Origin: Caenibius tardaugens NBRC 16725
Lineage (GTDB): Bacteria; Pseudomonadota; Alphaproteobacteria; Sphingomonadales; Sphingomonadaceae
DNA: 64,000 nt
Direction: 5' to 3'
NCBI RefSeq assembly: GCF_003860345.1
Contig: NZ_CP034179.1
Coordinates: 1,364,001-1,428,000, forward strand
In this document: piece after piece, positions 58,405 through 64,000 of the stretch
Layout: the number at the start of each line of letters is the position of its first letter
Position numbering within the stretch: the first letter of the stretch is position 1
The notes under the pieces: generated by a model
The model's database searches: none
What the model saw: the letters and a program-made list of their open reading frames with translations, nothing else
What the model was told of the DNA's origin: nothing
Position numbers and translations under genes: made by a program

Positions 58405-61400
58405 ATGCAATTCGCGTATAAAACCGTGGCCCGGATTCTGGGCTCCACAGCTATGTCCACTGCCCTGCTCTGCCCAATCTCCGCATTTGCCGACCCTTAC
58501 ACCGCCACGGATGGCGCGGCGCACCGCGATGCGAGCGGAACGGAATCGACATTCAGCGGCAACACCGTGACCGCCGCGACAAGCGGCCCCAACAAACGGG
58601 CCTGGGGCATCCTCGTCTACGAAAACGTCTCGGGCGAAGACACCACAGTCACCGTTTCAGACACGACCGTCACCACGACGGGCGATCGCGCGCACGGCAT
58701 CCAGTCCGGCGCCAACGGTTCCAGCCCGACGGGCGAGGACCTCTCGCGCATTGTCCTCGGCGCGAATGTATCGGTCGAAACGACCGGCAACAAATCCTTC
58801 GGCCTGCACGCCGTCGATGGCACTTCGATCGAAGGCGCCGTCATGATTGAAACCAGCGGCTCCGAGGGCCTCGGCGCTCTCGCTGAAACCTATTCCACAA
58901 TCACGCTGACCGGTGGTTCCATCACCACCACAGGGGCCGCCGCCCATGGTCTGCGCGCCAGCAACGATGTTCTCGGCGAGGTAGGCGGCACCATCATCGC
59001 CACGGACGTGGACATTTCCACCGCCGCCGCCTGGACCTTCGGCGCCTATGCCACCGATGGCAGCACGATCACCGTGAATGGCGGCACGATCACCACTGCA
59101 GGCGAACGCGCCTACGGCCTGCTGGCGGATGACGATTCCACCATCAATTCCTCCGCAGTAATCACCACCTCAGGCCTCAACGCCCATGGCGCGCAGACCA
59201 GCGCCCAACAGGATGCTGGCCTGACAGGCGGCGCGATCCACTTCACCGGCGGTTCGATCACCACATCGGGCACCGCCGCCTATGGCCTGCACGCCATCGG
59301 CCGGGGCGCGATCGACGGCACCGTGAACGTGACCACCAGCGGCGCGTACAGTTTCGGCGCACAGGCCGAAACCAATTCCACGATCACGCTCACCGGGTCG
59401 CAGATCAAGACCTCGGGTGCCAACGCCGCCGGTCTTGTCGCCAACAATGACTTTGCGGGCACGGGCGGGATTATCACGGTGACCGACACTGTCATCGAAA
59501 CCACCGGTGCGACGGCCCCTGGCGCATTTGTGTCGGCAGGCGGCAAGATTGCCATCACCGGCGGCAGCATCAGCGCCAGTGGTGACGATTCCCCCGCTCT
59601 GGCCATTTTCGGCACGGGCACGATCACGCTTCAGGACGTGACGCTGACCAGCGTCGATGCCCCCACGGCCTACGTGCAACTGACGGGTGCAACCGATCTG
59701 GCCAGCCTGACGTTTGGCGCGGGCACTGTTGCCACCGCCAACAACGGCACCCTGGTACAGGTCGCCCGCACCGGCAACGGCGCAGACGGCACGCTCCAGC
59801 TCACGCTTGCCGACGGTTCGAACACCAAGGGTAACATCATCGACACCGACCCCAAGGGGACTGGCAAGACGCTGTTGACCATCGGAGCAGCTGCGCAGTT
59901 CGAAGGCCGGGTCGACGGTGTTGCAGGTGTGACCGCACAGCCTGGATCGACGGTGGACTTCGCCCCTGGCACGAATATCGCCGGCGATCTCACCGGTGAT
60001 GACACCACGTTCGGCTTCAGCCCGGCTGGCGGCACCATCGGGGGGGATCTGAACCTCAACAACGGCTCGTCGCTCTCCGGTGGCAGCCTGGGCGGCGTGC
60101 CCGATGCCCCCAACCGCCCCTGCCCCCCTCGATCACGCCCGCGCTTGAAGACCTTATTCCCCCGGCAGCCAACCTGATCGTGGTGCAGGGCAATGCCACT
60201 GTCGATGAAGAGTCGAAGCTTGGCGGCAATGTCGTCATCGGCGGCGACCTGAACCTTCAGGGCATTGGCAGCCCGGGCAACTCGATCGGCCTCGTCGTGG
60301 TTGGCGGCAATGCGACCTTCGGTGCGGATTCGGTCTACGAAGTGGAAATCGATGGGGCCGGCCACGCCGATCGTATCGCCGCAGGCGGTATCGCAACGCT
60401 GGAGGGCGGTGCGGTTACGGTTACCGCGCTCGACCTGAGCAAGAGCTACAAGCAGGCTCAGACCTACACGATCCTGAGCGCGGAAGGCGGCGTTGATGGC
60501 ACCTTCGGTTCGCTGTCGACCAGCTCGGTCTTCCTGAAAACCTCGCTCGCCTACACGGCCAACACGGTGGACCTGACCGTTTCCATCCCCGCCAATGCAT
60601 TCCAGTCGGCCGCCACCAGCGGCAACCAGTTTGCAGCAGCGGCGGCACTGGACAGCCTGACCCAGTCGGGTTCGTCGCTGGCGCTGTACAATACGATCGC
60701 GTTCCAAACCTCGCTGGCCCAGGCACGCAGCGCATTCGAACAGCTCGCGGGCGACAGTTACGCCTCGGTCAAGACCGGTCTGATCGAAAGTGCGCATCTC
60801 ACCACCGACGCGATCAACGCCCGCCTGCGGGATGATGTGAACGCCGATGGCGAAGCCAACACGGCTGCGTGGATTTCCGGGTTCGGTTCGTGGATCGATC
60901 ATGGCGCCGACAGCAATGCCGGAAGCCTGAAGACCTCGACCGGCGGTGTTATTGCGGGTGTGGACGTGGACCTGTCGGGCTGGCGTCTCGGCCTCGCGGC
61001 CGGTTACAGCCAGAGCGACCTGAAGATGAAGCGCCGCAGCGCTTCGGCTGACAGCGACAACGTGCACCTCGGCATCTACACTGGCAAGAAGTGGGGCCCG
61101 CTGGGTCTGCGCGCCGGGCTGAGCCACACATGGCACAGCGTGGATCTTGACCGTTCGGTGGCGTTCGCCGGGTTCAACGGCAGCTTCGAAAGCGATTACA
61201 AGGCGCGCACGCTGCAGGCCTTCGGTGAACTGAGCTACGATATCGCGCTCGGTTCGGCTTCGCTTACGCCGTTCGGTGGCCTGACGCATGTCAGCCTGCA
61301 TTCCAAGTCGTTCAGCGAGGACGGCGGGCTCGGCGCTCTCAACGTAAAGAGCGGCACCACCAGCACGACCTTCACCTCGCTGGGTCTGCGCGCTTCCGCA

Positions 61401-61676
61401 CCGCTGAAAGTCGGCGGCAATGGGGCCTCCCTGCGCGGTGCGCTGGGCTGGCGCCACGCCTTCGGTGATATCGTGCCGGAATCGGTGCAGGCCTTCACCG
61501 GCAGCAGCGCCTTCTCCGTCGATGGCGTCGCCATCGCCAAGGATGCGGTTCTGGTTGAAGCCGGGTTCGATATCGCACTGTCGAAGGGTTCGACCTTCGG
61601 GCTTGGCTACTTCGGCCAGTTCGGGGACGGCACCTCGCAGAACGGCGTGAACGCACGGATCAAGTTCAGCTTCTGA
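58405..61676 (+). pseudogene. type V autotransporter with pertactin-like beta-helix passenger, frameshifted
   Basis: Signal peptide (residues 1 to about 29, ending ISAFA) and a Thr/Gly/Ser-rich passenger of repeated strands (STITLTGGSITTTGAAAHGL-type units) run to about 60128. The second part begins in another frame and includes the linker and the C-terminal barrel (AWISGFGSWIDHG to RIKFSF, terminal Phe). Adding one C to the C5 run at 60107-60111, or to the C6 run at 60123-60128, gives a continuous 1090-aa protein with a Pro-rich joint. It is likely a surface adhesin or self-associating protein. It may be a true frameshift, phase variation or an assembly error. Confidence 0.85.
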
Positions 61677-61689
61677 TCCTTGTCTTTTG

Positions 61690-61730
61690 CGGGACCGGTG
61701 CGTCAGCCTTTGGCTGGTGTCCCGGTCCCG
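61690..61730 (+). terminator. hairpin terminator after the autotransporter
   Basis: Outer arms CGGGACCGG (61690-61698) and CCGGTCCCG (61722-61730) enclose an inner CAGCC/GGCTG stem. It lies 14 bp after the stop and is followed by TTTGCATTT. This is the best factor-independent terminator candidate in the window. Confidence 0.65.
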
Positions 61731-61935
61731 TTTGCATTTCCGGTACCGCGGCCGCATCGGCCCACGCGCATTCGGCCCGGCCTATCCTGTTCAGGCCCTG
61801 CCCACATCACCGACGCACGTAGACCGGGCCTATCCACACCCCCATCACCACGCAGATGCTCCCACCATCCGGCGCATCCATGAAACGTTAAGCTTTCGCC
61901 CCCTTAAATGCGCATTGCAATCAGGGGAATAACGC

Positions 61936-63429
61936 ATGAGATCGGCACTGCTCGCACTGGGCTCCTTGGCTCTCACCTTGCCGTCCGGGGCATTCGCACA
62001 ATCCGCGCAGGGCCAATCCGCGCAAGGTGACGTGGCGATCACGATCTACAACAACGATCAGGCGCTGATACAGGATACCCGCCAGATGAATCTGGCCATC
62101 GGCCGGTCACGGCAGGAATTCCCCGATGTTTCCGCAGCGATCCGCCCGGAAACGGTCACGCTGTCCGCGCAGGGCACCGGCATAATCGAGCAGAATTTCG
62201 ATTACGACCTGCTGACACCCGCCAAGTTGATGGACAAGGCCGTGGGCCAGAAGGTGCTGATCATTCGCACCAATCCCGCGACCGGCGCCGAAACCACCGA
62301 GGAAGCGACGGTTCTGGCGAACAATGCGGGCACGGTGCTACGCATCGGCAACCGCATCGAGATCCTCCAGAATTACGGCGCGCGGATCGTCTTCTCCAGC
62401 CTGCCGCCCAATCTGCGGGCCAGTCCCACGCTGTCGGTTTCGCTCGATACCACGCGCGCGGGCACACGCCCGGTGACGCTCAACTATCTGTCGCGCAGTT
62501 TCGGCTGGAAGGCAGACTATGTCGCCCTGTTCGATGAGGCTGCGGGCAAGCTCGACATGCAAGGCTGGATCACGCTGACCAATTCCAGCGGCACCACCTT
62601 CCCCAATGCGCGCGTACTGCTGGTGGCGGGTAATCCCGGCGGGGCAAACGATTACAACAGCTATAACCCGCGAAATTCGCGCGGCGGCCGCCCATCCGGC
62701 AACAGCGCAGGCACGCAATCCGCCGATCGCGAGCGGCTGGGCGATTATTACGTCTATCCCATCGACGGGCGGACCACTGTCGCCAATGCCCAGCAGAAAC
62801 AGGTCAGTTTCCTCAACGTATCCGATGTCCCGGCCAGCAAGGGATACTATTACCGCAATGGCTGGATGGGGAGCAGCGATGACCCGCAGAGCGTGGACAC
62901 AGTGCTGCGCTTCTCCTCCTCGCGGGAGGGTGGCCTGGGCGATGCCCTGCCCGCCGGAATCATCCGCGTGTATATGCGCGACAAACAGGGCCAACCGCAG
63001 TTCATCGGCGAAAACAGCATCGACCACACGCCGATGGGATCGGGCATGGCGATCAAGACGGGTGAGGCATTCGACGTCAAAGTGAAGCCCATTGTGACCA
63101 AGCGGGAAGAAATCCCATCGGACGAATGGGTCCGCGCGGGCCGTTATCGCGTGACCGTTGACGGCAAGGAAACGCACGAGGTCGAATACAGCCGCGCGCG
63201 CACCTATTACCGCACATCGATGAGCTATCTGATCTCCAACGCCCGCCCCGAACCGGTCAAGGTCGAAGTGGTGCAGGCCGGGCTGGACAACTATTGGTAC
63301 TGGGATGTCCGCGTCCCTTCGGAAAGCCACAAGGGCACGCAGCGATCGCGCGACGAACGCGTGTGGCTGGTCGATGTGCCCGCCAATGGCGAAGTCACGC
63401 TGACCGCACAGTTCGATACCGTTTACTGA
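61936..63429 (+). CDS. DUF4139-domain exported protein
   Basis: 497 aa. The signal peptide ends near SGAFA (residue 21). The body is beta-rich: VAITIYNNDQALIQDTRQ at the N terminus, LNYLSRSFGWKADYVALFDE in the middle, and VEVVQAGLDNYWYWDVRVPSES near the C terminus, matching the DUF4139 family. The function is unknown; the protein is predicted periplasmic or surface-exposed. The ATG at 61936 follows CAGGGGAAT. It is followed by a second family member 10 bp downstream. Confidence 0.85.
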   Translation: MRSALLALGSLALTLPSGAFAQSAQGQSAQGDVAITIYNNDQALIQDTRQMNLAIGRSRQEFPDVSAAIRPETVTLSAQGTGIIEQNFDYDLLTPAKLMDKAVGQKVLIIRTNPATGAETTEEATVLANNAGTVLRIGNRIEILQNYGARIVFSSLPPNLRASPTLSVSLDTTRAGTRPVTLNYLSRSFGWKADYVALFDEAAGKLDMQGWITLTNSSGTTFPNARVLLVAGNPGGANDYNSYNPRNSRGGRPSGNSAGTQSADRERLGDYYVYPIDGRTTVANAQQKQVSFLNVSDVPASKGYYYRNGWMGSSDDPQSVDTVLRFSSSREGGLGDALPAGIIRVYMRDKQGQPQFIGENSIDHTPMGSGMAIKTGEAFDVKVKPIVTKREEIPSDEWVRAGRYRVTVDGKETHEVEYSRARTYYRTSMSYLISNARPEPVKVEVVQAGLDNYWYWDVRVPSESHKGTQRSRDERVWLVDVPANGEVTLTAQFDTVY

Positions 63430-63439
63430 GGCGCTCCGG

Positions 63440-64000
63440 GTGATCCCGCCCCGATCCATCGCCAGAACGCCCCATGCCGGAATGCCGGTGCGGCGCAGAG
63501 TGCGGCTGTTCATCGCACTGCTGCTGGCCGCAGGCATGCCGTGGCTGGGTGGCCCGGCACAGGCGCAGGATGCCGTGACATCGCCCGCGCCGGATGCGGT
63601 CCACGTGACGATCTACCGCGCTCCCGATCGCAGCCCGGATGAGAACATGGACCTGCAATGGCTGGGCGGCTACGCGCTGGTCACCGAAACCCGCACGGTC
63701 ACGATCCCGCAAGGCAAGGCGATCCTGCGTTTCGAAGGGGTGGCGGCGGGCATGTTGCCGGAAAGCGCGATTGTCACCGGCCTGCCCAAGGGGGTGCGGG
63801 AAAAGAACCTCGATGCCGATCTGCTTTCGCCCGGCAATCTTTTCGCGCGCAGTTTCGGCCGCCCTGTCACCTTGCGCCGCACCGATCCCGCCAGCGGCAC
63901 AGTGCGCGAAGAACCGGCGATCATCCGGTCGGGGCTTGCCGGCTCCGCCATTCTCCAGACGCGCAGCGGATTTGAAGCGGCCAATTGCGGCCTGCAGGAC
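63440..64000 (+). CDS. DUF4139-like exported protein, truncated by window end
   Basis: Open frame to the window edge. The start is probably GTG at 63440 with GAGG upstream, or ATG at 63482 (MPVRRRVRLFIALLLAAG). A hydrophobic signal segment ends near GGPAQAQ. The mature part (VHVTIYRAPDRSPDENMD, LVTETRTVTIPQGKAILRF, LLSPGNLFARSFGRPVTLRRTD) parallels the N-terminal half of the preceding DUF4139 protein, so the two are tandem paralogues. The C-terminal portion lies outside the window. Confidence 0.75.
   Translation, partial: MIPPRSIARTPHAGMPVRRRVRLFIALLLAAGMPWLGGPAQAQDAVTSPAPDAVHVTIYRAPDRSPDENMDLQWLGGYALVTETRTVTIPQGKAILRFEGVAAGMLPESAIVTGLPKGVREKNLDADLLSPGNLFARSFGRPVTLRRTDPASGTVREEPAIIRSGLAGSAILQTRSGFEAANCGLQD

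Noticed and set aside
59670-61757. 695-codon minus-strand open frame
   Set aside because: Antisense to the autotransporter barrel and linker; composition is that of a shadow frame.
1-64000. tRNA, rRNA, CRISPR array, insertion sequence or integrase
   Set aside because: Looked for on both strands by eye; no cloverleaf-like run, repeat-spacer array, transposase or terminal inverted repeats with target duplication were recognised.

Overview
The window is high-GC DNA (my estimate is low-to-mid 60s %). It reads like a chromosome or megaplasmid segment of an alphaproteobacterium of the Sphingomonadales (Novosphingobium/Sphingobium type). This assignment is inference from the gene mix: many Rieske oxygenase alpha subunits, SDRs, a TonB-dependent receptor, BKACE and CaiB-type enzymes, TetR regulators, an autotransporter and DUF4139 proteins. 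I see no rRNA, tRNA, CRISPR array, transposase or integrase. Genes are densely packed, often with 1-14 bp overlaps, and nearly every long ORF not listed is an antisense or out-of-frame shadow.

Region 1 (1-18.4 kb) is a catabolic island. It holds four Rieske non-heme iron oxygenase alpha subunits (two of them a tandem duplicate), six SDR/VOC/MaoC-type accessory enzymes, an acyl-CoA synthetase, a complete E1alpha/E1beta/E2 set of a 2-oxo acid (acetoin-type) dehydrogenase without E3, a TetR regulator and a D-aminoacylase-like amidohydrolase. The transcription units share an 18-bp imperfect palindrome (consensus AAACARTCW-TGTTTGTYT) at 174, 9032, 10812, 11682 and 16348, with a weaker copy at 112. 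This looks like one regulon, probably controlled by the TetR protein at 10986. No ferredoxin, ferredoxin reductase or lipoamide dehydrogenase is present, so these must come from elsewhere.

Region 2 (18.4-36.3 kb) mixes apparent housekeeping genes (cardiolipin synthase, a COG2509 FAD dehydrogenase, a small HTH protein, an SMR-like membrane protein) with catabolic genes: a luciferase-like oxidoreductase, an alpha/beta hydrolase, a PhyH-type dioxygenase divergent from an atypical BKACE enzyme, an SDR + SnoaL-like pair, a TonB receptor with its TetR, a RutE-like reductase, an SDR divergent from a Coq4-like protein, a DMT transporter and an HpcH/HpaI aldolase.

Region 3 (36.3-48.6 kb) resembles the atu/liu pathways for methyl-branched acyl-CoAs. 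An acyl-CoA dehydrogenase, a five-gene operon (BKACE, acyl-CoA synthetase, PECR-like SDR, CoA-transferase, crotonase) and a TetR-plus-three-subunit biotin-dependent acyl-CoA carboxylase operon surround a perfect 19-bp-arm palindrome. That palindrome forms two overlapping divergent promoters, and a related site precedes the acyl-CoA dehydrogenase. A citE-like gene here is frameshifted.

Region 4 (48.6-57.9 kb) is a second acyl-CoA module: IclR regulator, alpha-methylacyl-CoA racemase, acyl-CoA dehydrogenase, Zn alcohol dehydrogenase, aldehyde dehydrogenase, MaoC hydratase, CaiB CoA-transferase, TetR regulator and a second Coq4-like paralogue. Racemase, dehydrogenase, hydratase and the alcohol/aldehyde oxidation pair would together activate and beta-oxidise a branched side chain.

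Region 5 (57.9-64 kb) is surface/envelope: a strikingly AT-rich leader, a large autotransporter split by a one-base frameshift, and two tandem DUF4139 proteins, the second cut by the window end. Both frame breaks in the window lie at C/G homopolymers and are repaired by adding one base, so assembly error must be excluded before calling them pseudogenes.
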